64,000 nucleotides of DNA from NCBI GenBank assembly GCA_964057225.1, contig OZ059897.1, positions 13,020,001 through 13,084,000 on the forward strand, given 5' to 3'. How positions within the stretch are numbered: position 1 is the stretch's first letter; each line of letters starts with the position of its first letter. The notes under the pieces were generated by a model. It made no database searches and was not told the DNA's origin. It worked only from the letters and a program-made list of their open reading frames with translations. A program made the position numbers and the translations under genes. Below, piece by piece: positions 51,083-62,970 of this stretch. The DNA is from Auanema rhodensis. Its lineage: Eukaryota; Nematoda; Chromadorea; Rhabditida; Rhabditidae.

Positions 51083-54000
51083 AGTGTTAATCAATTAAAT
51101 AACCCTATATTGTTGTAGGCTTTTGGTTAAAAATACAAATCGTCGCCCTTAGCAACGCTGCTAGCTCTCATCTGTTTGATTTCAAAATGAGAACAAATGA
51201 GAAAAGAATTTACAGACCACTGAAATGCTATCAAAAATTTGTGAGAATTTAACTAAAATGTGGGGAGGGGTGAGTTGAAAATGATGAAAGACCAGAGTAG
51301 AATAAAGTAGTGTGTGTGTATATACCTGAATAGTAAGGCCACTGAGGAATGAAGTAAATACAGCATTCCAGAAACTATCGAAAACCTAGAAATAAGTTTT
51401 TATTAATTGAAATAAATAGAATTTAACAGAAGTTTGTTTATAAATTAAATAAAATTTTTATTATATTATTTGAGATTCATTCAAATATTGTTTCAAAATT
51501 TATTTTTAAAAAAACAATGAAACTTACTTGATAGTATAAGAAAAGAGCCAATAACAGATTCCATAAGATATACATGAGGATAACCATGTAAAGAACAAAT
51601 AACCGTCGTTTTATTGTTCGAACAGTACTCTAAAAATGTATATTTTATTATATTTTACTAAATATTTTATTTGTTAACCTCCAAAAATGGTGATAATATG
51701 GCGTAGACGCAATAACATAACGTTCCGTAAAATAGAGGAATTCCAAATAAACAGTATGTTAATGCAAAAATCTAAAAATCAAATTCGTAATTGGAACAAC
51801 TTGCTTGATATTCAGAATACCTGTCCACCAATTGTGCTCGGAGTTTTAGCTCCATGTCCTAGTGTTAGAAGTAGTCCGTAAGCAAAGTTGAATGAACTTA
51901 GGAATGTCCATTCACTACGATCAGGAGTTTTAATTGCAAGCTGATCTTCATACCGCTTCAGGGATTCTACGAGAATTTGCTGAAAATACCAAGATCAGCT
52001 GATCTTCTCAGTAATACATCTACAATATCTCGAAATATTTTCAAGTTTTCCCTCATATACTATGAACTGAATGCGTAAACTTAGATATATACGTATCTTC
52101 ATTCTACTCATCTGACATATCGAAGTCATCTGAACTTATCGTGATGACATCTTATTCAAAAGTTGATGCTTCATGATTGGACGTTAAGAAACACAATCAT
52201 TATACTCATACGATAGCTTCGGTCGTCAGTTCATCCCTGGAGATTTAATCCAGCTTTTTGCCATGGAATACTTCAAATAAGCTGTCAATTTGCATCTGAA
52301 ATGCTTAGACCACCCCCGATATATCCAAATCATTGCAAAGTTTGGCAAAAAAAAAAGATTTAAAAAAAACCATAGAAAACTTATTTTGGTCACTAACTCA
52401 GTTAGAATATAACATTTAAAATAAATTGTCTTAATTAAATAGCATTCATTAATATTTGACGTGATAATCTTGCTCATGTTAATGAGTTACGTGTATTTGA
52501 AGAATTATTATTATTATTACGTAAACACGTCTTTAGAATGGTTGCATATATTACATTTTTGTTTAATTTATAATTTTCATAGAATTAATATGATAAAAGA
52601 GCAATTCTATCAAATCAGTAAACGTAATATCGTGATTTGATATGAAACAATTTTCTTAAATTTTTGAAATTTTTAGTTTAAAATAAAAATTCCAAGTTTA
52701 AGCTCTTGAAAGACGGTCATTTTTGTCTCTTGGGAATGACTGCCACTCAGTATGTAATTTTTCTTTTTGTGAAAAGAAAGATGATTTCTTCACACGGAAA
52801 AAATGTTAAAAAGTTACGATCTATGATTTGTCTATCAATCAAATTAGAAAATTGTTTTTGTAATTTTTCTAAAATTAAGGTAATTATAATAACTATAACT
52901 ATAATAATTTAATTTCAGTTTCTAGGTATATAACCTATTATGTATTTATACTTTGCTTTCATCGAGTTTTCTATATCAATGAATTAAGATGAAAATTATA
53001 TATAAAGACATATACATGTATATGGTATCATAGGATTGCATCAAAATCCCGGAAGAAATCTGTTTGAATGTTTAAATTGACTTTTAGAAGATATTTACTG
53101 CTTAATGATCTTGGAAGCAAAGATTTGTTTGATGCCCAATTAGTCGTTCTAATGCTTGACTTTGTGCAAACAATCGAAACAAAATACATTACAAGTCTGC
53201 CGTCAGAAATAGAGCCGGATGGTACATGGTTCAGATTTAGTTATATATAGAATAAGAGAACAAGCGATACCGAGGGATATTGATAAAGAGGGCAAAGAAG
53301 AGAGGGTGAAAGAATAGGAAGAGAAAAGATTGAAATAGCCAGATGGTTAGCGGACTTGTTGGCTTTCAATGTAATCAGACATCATTCCAATTTCTTGTAA
53401 TACTTTTTGGAAACTTGTTGAAAGAAGTTTTTTCGGAAGTTTAAACAGCAGAACAAAGAGCAAAAAATATTGCAACAATCTCTTTATATTTATATATTTT
53501 GTTTACAGTACCTATTACATATAAATAGTTTTTAAAATTATTTGTTTATAGATAAGCTATAATAAAATTTATGAATTGCAAAGATATGTTTCATATTCTT
53601 TTCAATATTTTTCTAAAAAGTTGAAACATATATTATAAAAAATAATATTCCCGATGGAGTTTGAATTGAACTGAAGAAACGAAGATTTATATATTTTATA
53701 TAATATATGGGGTTTAATTTAGTCATATCTAGTTAATTATACTAACCTGAACACGTTCAGTTTGATCTCTGTCGATAATGATGAGAAGATTTCGCGTATC
53801 GTTGAAGATTCTGGAGCTGATAGACCGAGCAAAATGTCTTCTGAAACAATATAGCAACATTATATGTTTTTCTATTACCAATATAATGAAAGAAATTTTT
53901 TTTTCTATTTAGCGCCTTAACAAGTTTTTTTTCTCTAGAGCTTATTTTAGAAAATTTGTTCTCAAGGGAGTCAGCAGTCACAACGTCGACAGCTTCATCT

Positions 54001-55209
54001 GATTTCATTTCTGAGTTGAAACCTTGAGATTCGTGGTCTCTTTAAAGATTTCAGCAACAAAAAAAACAAAGAAATATAAATGATTAATGGTATTGAATAA
54101 CCGAACAAAGATTGAAGAAACTATTTCCGTTGAGTATAATCATTACCAACCTATTTACAGCCAAATTCATAAACCATTTACGAATATGACGATCATGGGG
54201 ATCATGCTCAAAGACCCAGAAGCAAGTTGATCCTATGAAAACATAGAAGAAGAGAACTGTAAGAAGAATTGTCCAAGTCCAACGTCGACATTGAACTCCA
54301 GATGCTAATCGCGTTGCAGCGGTGCGAAGACGATCCAGAAGCATCTGCAATTTTTAAATGATGAGAAGCAGCAAATAAATGAATATGTATGTTATGAATA
54401 AAGATTTGATAAAAATTTTAGTTAAAAGGATTTTAAGTTTTAAGGATTTTAAGTTTGTGAAAATATCAAGTCTTATACAAAAAGTATGCAACATGATCAT
54501 TTGCCGAATGTGATCAGCTTAGCTGTAACTTTGCCTTTTTGGAAATCAAAATTTGATAAGTTGCGTTAAGAATTTTTAATGATTTAAGAAAAATGAAAGA
54601 TAATTCAAGGAACTGGTAATGTGACATTCAAATGAGAAAAGTTGCGGCTAGAGCAACGTCAGATTTATCCGATGAGCTTGCAGCGGATGAGGTCAGTTGC
54701 GATCACGCAATCGGCCGGATGCTCGTTAGCAAAGCCATATAAAGACTTGTCAGATGCGAAGAAGAACAGTAGAAATCTATGGCGTTAGAATGACGATGAC
54801 GATAGGAGAGAATTCACAATCTGATGATGTCTGAGTTGATGAAAGAGAATGTAGTTAAAGGAGTGTGGAGGCTAAGGCAAAGCAAAATAGTGTAGCTAAG
54901 CTTAGAAGAATTATGGAGAAAATGGGAAGAAGAAGGGGCAGCTCCACCCCTTTAGTTGCTCTGATCTGAAATAGAGATGACAGCGAAAAACTGGTGAAGT
55001 TGGAGGCCAGCTAGAGTTAGATTGATTCAAAGATGACAAAATCAAAGATATGAGGATGAGTGAAGAAAAGAGGGAATTTGACAAAAGAGTAAAGAAAATC
55101 TATGAATATTATTAAAACTGAGTGGAAAATATCTTACTTTATTAAAATAGTCGACATGTCCAAGAACTGACTGAAAAGGATACAGTAAGTTGCTGGAAGT
55201 TGCAGCCAT
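50489..55209 (-). CDS. Two-pore-domain (K2P) potassium-channel-like protein with altered filters, about 375 aa
   Basis: Exons high to low: 55138-55209 (from the ATG), 54151-54344, 53922-54039, 53747-53840, 51821-51979, 51679-51771, 51528-51629, 51326-51385, 50718-50841, 50489-50601. Order of parts matches K2P: TM1 about 47-70 (ILLTVLFFYVFIGSTCFWVF), a long cap-like segment, pore helix 1 with T198-L-G-H-G202, then GGQIFALTYCLFGIPLFYGT, the K2P TM2 signature, TM3 about 252-277, pore 2 region FWNAVFTSFLSGLTIQVPQY, TM4 and a short cytosolic tail. Filter 1 is TLGHG instead of TIGYG; filter 2 lacks the usual T-I-G-F-G. One junction, 53922 to 53840, is one base out of frame at an A8 run. The start may instead lie further upstream, since the first exon continues in phase from the Cys-rich exons at 56.5-57.2 kb. 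Confidence 0.8.
51052..51079. repeat. (TA)n microsatellite in a channel-gene intron
   Basis: About 14 TA dinucleotides within the intron 50842-51325. Confidence 0.85.
51980..53746 (-). other. 1.77-kb intron of the K2P-like gene, with a plus-strand open frame
   Basis: Mostly AT-rich. A plus-strand frame at 53068-53250 (DLGSKDLFDAQLVVLMLDFV inside it) has a non-repetitive composition and could be a nested exon or a chance frame. Nothing else is recognised. Confidence 0.4.
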
Positions 55210-55833
55210 AATTCTATAAATAAGTTTATTCAAAGAAAGTTTTAAGAATGCAAACATAGTTTGAGGAAATATAAGCATATATAGATACAGATGTTCACGT
55301 ATTTTATTTGAAAATCATATCATACAATTTTATCTCAATATTTCTGTTAAACAAAAGAAAATCAAATCAAATAGAAAGTAAAATAGAATATAAAATATAT
55401 AGACGAAAACTAAAATAATACCTATTCCAATCGTTAGTAAAAGAGAAAAAAAAGTGAACATTTTTTTGAAAATGGAATAGGATGAGTATGAACAAGAAAA
55501 AAATCCAGGATTGCAATCGGAGCATTCCGAAGACTAATGAGCAAGAGCAAATTCAAACTAATCTGATCACAAATTCTCGTCAAAATCTAATGATAGAACT
55601 TTAACTATATGATAGAAATGTATTAAAAATATAAAATAGCCACTTTCATATAAAATATAGTTAAAAAAATAAAATTTTATTTAGTTAATTTAACCAATTA
55701 ACTTATCTGGTCTTTGAAATACATACACATGAACATGAACACATACATACATATATCAGACTTATTTCTCTTAAGCAAAGACAGAAGGAACTGAAATGCA
55801 TTTAGACTCAAAGACAAAAGGAAGAGTAGTAGC

Positions 55834-55910
<77 letters not shown>

Positions 55911-55914
55911 AGAG

Positions 55915-55959
<45 letters not shown>

Positions 55960-56461
55960 ATATAAAGAAAAAGAAAGAAAAATAGAAGGAATCAATGTTA
56001 TCTATCTCAATGTAATCTCATCATACAGAGTGTTAAAAGGATAAAAGCTAAGTTTTGGGTGTTGTAGACGATAGAGCTTGCTTCCTTCCTTTTGCCTATT
56101 CGTTCAATTGCCCTGCTTGTAAGCTTTTCGATGTTCCAAGAATTTTAAAAGAGAAATTAAAGAACATTGATTCTAAATATATTTGAATATTAAAGTTTGT
56201 TACAATATAATATAAAGTATAACGATTTATTTTTTTAAAATTAAAGTAAACAAATCAAACAAACAAAATAAAAGATATGATTAATTAATAATTATATGTT
56301 TTAAATACAAAAATTTAGAAAACTATCATATTTCTCTATTAAATACATAAATATTAAAAATAAAAGAAAATATAAATATGTAAAGTGCATCGGTTGTTGC
56401 ATTAAATAGTTTGGATGTTTTGTTTTTCTGTTTTTCTGAAGACCATTTTAGAGATTGATAC
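55210..56461. other. Non-coding stretch with a 120-bp GA tract
   Basis: Either a 1.25-kb intron joining the Cys-rich exons to the channel gene or the spacer between two genes. It contains the (GA)n tract at 55837-55956 and otherwise AT-rich sequence. Confidence 0.5.
55837..55956. repeat. (GA)n tract, about 120 bp, with interruptions
   Basis: Three long GA blocks interrupted by short G runs and GATACAG. The tract produces the long Arg-Glu and Leu-Ser open frames seen on the two strands, which are not genes. Confidence 0.95.
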
Positions 56462-57246
56462 CTCCATATCCGAACACGACGTAGATCATCTTCAACTGTT
56501 TCACTAAAAAAAATAAAATAATTCTTAATAATAATAATATAAAAAGGTTTTACTATTACCTAACTGTAACGTTTTGACACCAGCAATATGCTAGTTCAGG
56601 ATGTGATATAGATGGCTGACAAGCATCATTAGTTATTCCATTAGCCAATTGATCTCTTACAAGAGAAGCTAACTGCCATTCTGTACCGCAATATTCACCT
56701 ATGGTATTTCCTTAAATAAATATTACTTAATAAAAATTTATAAAAAAATAATTTTAGTTATTGATTTGGGTTTAATGAAAACTTTTTTTTTTTTTAATTT
56801 CTATAGATAATCATGTATGACGAAGAGCTATTAATATACTACATATATTACATATACTATATGATGAAACGAGAAATTTAATTTAAAAACTGGTAATAAT
56901 TAGATAATAAAATTTATTTAATTAATAGATAATAAGAATATCTAAAATTACCTCTTAAACCATTTTTCAGAGTATAACAGAAAGGTAATGGCTGACACCG
57001 ACGTAAATCACAAAAAGGACATTCTGGTAATGGAACTCCATTAGATGGAATTGAAACTATTATTTCATTTCTTTTATATTCTGTATAAGAAATATGATTA
57101 GATGCTGAATTTGAAGATAATGTTGAAGTTGGGGTTGTAAGTGAAATTGAACTTGAAATTGTCGGTAATAATGGTAACAATGATGATGACGATGATGTTA
57201 CATTACTTATTATTAAACTTGGAGCTAGAAGTAATGATAAATTCAT
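56462..57246 (-). CDS. Secreted-type Cys-rich protein exons, possibly N-terminus of the K2P-like gene
   Basis: Three exons: 56952-57246, 56560-56710, 56462-56503. The ATG sits directly after acceptor GAATTTCAG. The product begins with a hydrophobic signal-peptide-like stretch (MNLSLLLAPSLIISNV), then a Ser/Thr-rich segment, then a cysteine-rich region (PECPFCDLRRCQPLPFCY; EYCGTEWQL; AYCWCQNVTV) and a charged end (ETVEDDLRRVRIW). The last exon ends at a donor with two bases left over, which fits the acceptor of the K2P exon at 55213, so one protein with a secreted Cys-rich head is possible. Reading past the donor would instead give an independent protein with a hydrophobic C-terminus. K2P channels normally have a cytosolic N-terminus, so two genes is the safer reading. 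Confidence 0.6.
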
Positions 57247-59724
57247 CTGAAATTCAAATCTTTTAAATTAAATAATTTAAGTATAATTCAGTTAAAAATA
57301 GAAATATATTATTAAAATTATAAAACTAACTCAAAATTACAAAAAAAAACTTTAAAAACATTGAACACAAATGTAAATTAATAATTGAAATATTATGTTT
57401 CGAAAACTTCTTAAAATCAATATTCGACACAAAATTTTAAAATAAGAGAAACGTACTAATATTTTCTTTTCTGAAAAGGAAAATATATTATTATCTGGGT
57501 GAGAAGAACAAAAAAAAGCGAAATAATGTCTGGCTTATAGGATACAGCTCATTCCGAATGGATGGAAGGCAATTGACAGGATGAGCAGAAAGCTCAATGC
57601 CTTGGATGAAATACCCCCGGGGATATGTGTCAGACAAATGGGGTTGCATGACTTTCACGAAAAACAACAATAAAATGTTCGTTTGAATTGTTTTAAACTT
57701 AATTTAAACTCTTCATGGAGAGTTATAGGACTTTTGAATTCGATGAAGTTTCTCAGTTGTTTTATACTTCAAAGTTGTTAGAATCACACATTCATCCTTT
57801 ATATTCTCCTTTTTTTCGTTTAAGAAGACTTTAAGTTTAGAGTTCTCCAATAGTCCACAAGATTAGTTTCGTTTAAAAGCTTTTGAGAATAGTCGTCCCT
57901 TATTGTTTCAAAAGTACCCTATTCATTTTCTTAAAACATTTTTTTTTGTTTAATACAGAAATTTTAGTCTAAATCAAATAGTTTAATTCTATCATCTGAT
58001 TACTGTATAATGTAAAGATCATCTGTGTGATCCATCGTCCCAGAATTGTTCCATGACTTTACATCTTGGGATCCTTCATGGCTTTTCCTCAAGACAACTC
58101 TTATGTGCATTCCACAATCTTCCAGATTTTTAATTCAGCCCCCTCATCCCAGTAAGATTATCGTAATCTTTTTCTTTGATCCTTCACCTCTCTCCAAAAT
58201 CTCTCTCAATTTCCAATTGATTCCGTACTTTACCTCCCCGGAGGTTGAACGCTCGGAGCGTCATTTTTAAGATCCATCATATCTACCACGCATATCCTCC
58301 GGCTTTTCCCTTTTTTATGATAAAGAAATGTTATTTTTACAATAAATATGATAGAAGATATCAATATGAATATAAAAATATCAAATTTTTAAAAATGACA
58401 TAGGAAAATTAATCAGAAATGTACATCGAACATAAAAGTGAATCAAACATTGGTATAAGCATTAAGATGTGAAGATTTTGAATCAGAATTCAAAATTGGA
58501 CGATCTCGTCATATGTACAAGATATATACATGAATACAATATCAGATCTTGTGTAATGTTCATTGAAACTACAAGGTGTAATGGTTAGAACGAAGAATGT
58601 TTCATCAATGCACAACTACGATTTCGGTCATTTCAAGTTTCTTTAGAGTATATTTGTTTTTTTCAACTTAAAATTGAAACTTTGTTCTCTATTACCCCTG
58701 ACCTTTTTTTTGGTACTAGAGTTTAGAAGGTCAGGGTAGGTAGGTAAGGATTTAGATGACGAAGAAATAAAAAATCAGGCCAAGGCAATAGAAGACAGAA
58801 CTTGATGAGGGTGATTCGATGCCTTGATCTCTCCACCATATAACAACAACATCGGTTTTTTCTTTTCTTTTTCATCAAAAAAAGAATTTGCAAGATGCTT
58901 ATATCAGGGTAATTGTTCTGAATAGCAACGTTCATTCTTTGTATATTGAACGAGTTTCAATTTTACTGTTTAATTTCCTGAACACTATTATATATATATA
59001 TGTACAGTCACACTAACTATATACTATGTTATAACTTATTTTATTATACATATTATAATATATAATACTATTAGCTCACTTATCCAATGAAATTTTCTTT
59101 AATTTGTTTTTCATACTCTTCTGTTTCTTCGTTGAACTGTTCGACGATCCTTTTTGACTTTGATCGTCTTTCTCTCTGATTGTTGTCTGTTGCCAGTACT
59201 TCATCATCATCCTCGTCATAACCACGTTAAACAACAGTGAAAAGCTGTCTATGGCAACTAAACTGCATCTAGCAACAAGTTTTTATTTGACAATCGAGAA
59301 AATATGATTAACCGAAAATACACATATCTCTGATTCATATAACACATCTTATACCAGCTTTTTCCTTTATTATTTTTTTCTATCTCTGAATCTTTCTCTT
59401 TTTTTGTTTCCTAAATGGTAATAGACGTCATCTTTGACTAATTTATTTCTCTCTTATAGTTCTAAACTTTCTCTTTCTCCTTTTTTCGATTTCATGGGAT
59501 GGATACAGAACGAAATGGATTATAAGAAACAATAGTCATATCCGCAAATATTTTTAGTTTAACGTCTTCTATTCTATATCGTATTTACTTCCTTTTTAGT
59601 GTAAGATATAATCTAAATAGTTATTTACGTAAATCTATACATATAAATATTTAAATTCTTTCATTTTCTTTTTTTTTTGTTTAAAGTTCTTTATAATCTT
59701 AATATATTTTCAGATCTGTCAAAA
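57247..59724. other. Intergenic region with a compact GC-richer island and twin hairpins
   Basis: At about 57540-57675 both strands are open; the plus frame follows an acceptor (GGCTTATAG) and ends TAA. Two adjacent perfect hairpins lie at 58232-58261. TA repeats occur near 58990. No complete gene is supported. Confidence 0.45.
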
Positions 59725-61000
59725 ATGGTTGAAGATAAAACTGTCGAATCGTCTCCAGCTGTAGAGTATTCTGAGGATTTTGCTGATATTGACGGTCAAA
59801 AGATTGGGTACTGTAAATATGGTAGTGGTCCTGAAATAGTTGTTTGTATTTGTGGAGCAGTTGGTTTGAGTTTATTATATTATACTTATACTTAATTTTC
59901 TGTTTGAGGTAGTTACAAGAAAGATTGGCCATTGACTCTTCTCAAGCATTTTGATCCTACATTTGTTACAATCATCTGTTTAGATCCTCCAGGATATGGT
60001 AGTTTCTGGAATAGTTTGATGAACACAATCTGAATGAATTATTTCAAGGAACATCCCGTCCACCAGAGCGAGTTCAAGAAGTTGCTCGTTGCACCAAGGA
60101 TGGTGTCATAGTCAATAAGCTTATGGAAGTAATAACAACTGTTTATTCAATTCTTATTTATTATTTGTACATTGATAGAAATTAGAAATTCCAAAATATA
60201 CTGTAATGGGATGGTCCGAGGGTGCGAGAACATCTATTCACGTTGCTGCTCGCGGTAAAGAGAAGGTGAAGAGAATGATTCTATTAGCTGCTGGATCTCA
60301 GGTCACCAAGCTTGGTGCCATGGCTTTTTCGGGTATTTTGCACATTTGAATCTATTATGATCTTATACTATAGGAATGAAAAATACTGATCATTGGTTAC
60401 CATCTGCTCGCGCTCCATACTTGGAGCACTATCCAAATGAATATCTACGTGTTCAATGGGCAGCTCTTTGTGATGTTGTGCAACAGTAGGTTTTCATTAG
60501 CATTGTAAACATATCAAGTTCTGCGCTTTTGAAATTTTAAGCTTAAATCAATGTCATGTATTTCGTATGCAAATTAGTATTTTAACAGAAACATATAATT
60601 TTCATTTTCGCCATGCTATTACAATTGACCGGTTGCATCACATCTATAATTTTTTTTTCTTCTTACCCATGCTGTTTTCAAATATTCAATTTCTCAGAGT
60701 TTATGATTTCTGTGGAGGTCGCTTTCCTTGTGATTATGAATTGCCAAAAATTACCTGTCCATCACTTCTTGTTAATGGAGGACAAGATAGATTCTGTGGT
60801 GATCCTAAAGGATTTTTGAATGCCTTGAAAAATGCAAAGTAATGGAAATATTATATTATAATATATATAATTTACGCTAATATTTAATTTTCAGACTTGA
60901 AGTTCATGCTCAAGGTGGTCATGACTTCTATATGAAATATCCTAAATGGTTTTCAGAGAAAATTCAAACATTTATCAGAGATACAGCATCGAAATGCTGA
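59725..61000 (+). CDS. Alpha/beta-hydrolase, BPHL (valacyclovir hydrolase) type, 273 aa
   Basis: Seven exons: 59725-59863, 59909-59998, 60049-60128, 60179-60332, 60374-60485, 60698-60838, 60895-61000; total 822 nt. The catalytic triad is readable: Ser116 in the nucleophile elbow G-W-S-E-G, Asp222 in NGGQD, His248 in GGHDF. The order and spacing follow the biphenyl-hydrolase-like family, and the segment DPPGYGTSRPPER matches its conserved DPRGYG-SRPP motif. Human BPHL hydrolyses amino-acid esters; the natural substrate here is unknown. The oxyanion-loop segment reads CGAVGSYKKDW in place of the usual PGxLGS, a divergence. No mitochondrial presequence is visible. The start ATG lies 12 bases after acceptor TTTTCAG. 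The acceptor of exon 2 (TTTGAG) is atypical. AATAAA lies at 61148-61153. Confidence 0.92.
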
Positions 61001-62970
61001 TACGTAGTCAACATATTATTGAATCTTTTAAAAACATCTAGTATATTTCATCTTAGACAAGCATATATACATATATTTTATATATTATATTATATATAGT
61101 AGATAGTATATATGAAAATTTTTTTATATATTTTTGTGAATTTATGAAATAAATTATAAAAAATATATTGAAATCATTTGTTTTAATTGTTCGTTATCCC
61201 ATACAAACAATCAAACAGTAAATAAAAAAAATATTATTATTCCTGAGAATATTTTTGTTGAACAAGAAATAAGGAAAAAACATCCGAAAGTAGAGCTGAA
61301 GTTCCCGTATTTTCATACATTTATTCAACTGTATAATAGTTTCGAGATGTTTCTCAATCTGTGTTTGTGAGCTTTAACACAATTTCTGAATCCAATTCTC
61401 ATTTTATGAATATATTTAACATTATCTTTTAATTGTTCAATATAAGTATGTTTCCGGATTCAGTCCAAATAATTATGCCATCATATGATTATCAGTTGGA
61501 CACAACTGTCTTTTTATAGAAAAGCACAATAATAAGATATATCAATGATGCATATAAATATTATATAGATAGATATATACAAATATATATATATAGCTGA
61601 AAGAACTGGATGATATAGCAATTTGAAAATAATCTAAATTTAGAAGCAAATTACGTCATTGTTGAGTTAGAGCATGATGTGATAAAAGACGAGTTGATGT
61701 AAAAATTAAACAGTATGACTGAAAAGATGAAGTAATAATAGAATTGTGAGTGATAGAAATACGACAGATGAATTACCTACATAATTAGAGAATTAGAAAA
61801 TGACGAAAGAGAAAGAAAAAGTGGAGAGATTATAAAGCAATGAAGAAATGAAATGTTGATTGAAAACGAAAGAAACGTAATATGTAGAGAGGATACCACT
61901 AACAGGTTGCTTAATCATCTAGAAGTTAATCATTTGATTCGTTGAGATGAAGTACGAAGATAGAATATTTCAAGTGATTCTCGTTATTCAATATAAACTA
62001 ATTTTTTCATTTTGAAATTATTCAAATATGGATGATTATGATCTTTCTGGACTGTTTCAATATCTCAGATCACTGTTTTGATATTAATTCAAATGATGAC
62101 GATATGTTATTGTTTCCAAGAAAAGAAATTACTTACATCAATTTTTTGTTTATTGTTTTGAAATAGAAAATAATTATCAAACGATTTATAATCACATAAC
62201 TATATGTACATATATACATGTATGTCTTTATCATCTATATATAGATGTTAAGAAATAAAAACAGATATAGAGATAAAGTGGTGAAAGAGAGGGAAAAGAA
62301 ACAGAATGAAAGAAGGAGAGAGAGAGAGAAAGAGAAAGAGAATGAGTTACATATACAACAAATATAGCTAGTTTTATATCTGATAGATAAAGATGGGCCG
62401 TAAGCGTTGCCCAGGGCAACTTACAAAAAAAGTCAAATGAGATCCTTTTCAGTTATGTACCCCTCACTCATCTCTCTATTTCTCTTTACCTATACCACCA
62501 CCATTATCTTTTCTTTGCTTACTCCACTGCTCATACTCTTTCTTCAAATTTACCCATGTTGTCTATCTATCTATTCAGCCATCCGCCTAGCTGATTCTGC
62601 TTCTTTCGTTACCACAGAAGCTTACCAACCATAGTCATTATCAAGAACTGAACCTACACTCGTGCCGCTCATGTTCCACCTCTGTTCCAATCTTTCTCAA
62701 TTTTACATAAATATTGTGTAATAGTATTATAAATTCCTTAAATATTCACCGAATATTCTTCTGAGCCTATTTCTCAACAAAAATCATCCATTCTGCCTGT
62801 CTAGCATAATTACATATATTATATAATCAAAATACTTGAACGCATTACCTATTCAGAGAAAAAAACTATTATTCCAATAACCATAACTATAAACAGTATA
62901 AAGAGGTTTCTTATTTCTACTGAAATAGCTTTTCCTAATTCAAAAAATTTCAGTTTATCCCTCGCACATA
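61001..62970. other. Intergenic, AT-rich with GA-rich patches
   Basis: Includes the hydrolase 3'UTR and a GA-rich microsatellite (about 62305-62340). A pyrimidine-rich stretch follows (62450-62700) and gives hydrophobic artefact frames. An acceptor AATTTCAG ends at 62953, just upstream of the last gene. Confidence 0.5.

Noticed and set aside
55771-56044. Long Arg-Glu (plus) and Leu-Ser (minus) open frames
   Set aside because: Both are translations of the (GA)n tract and have no other coding features.
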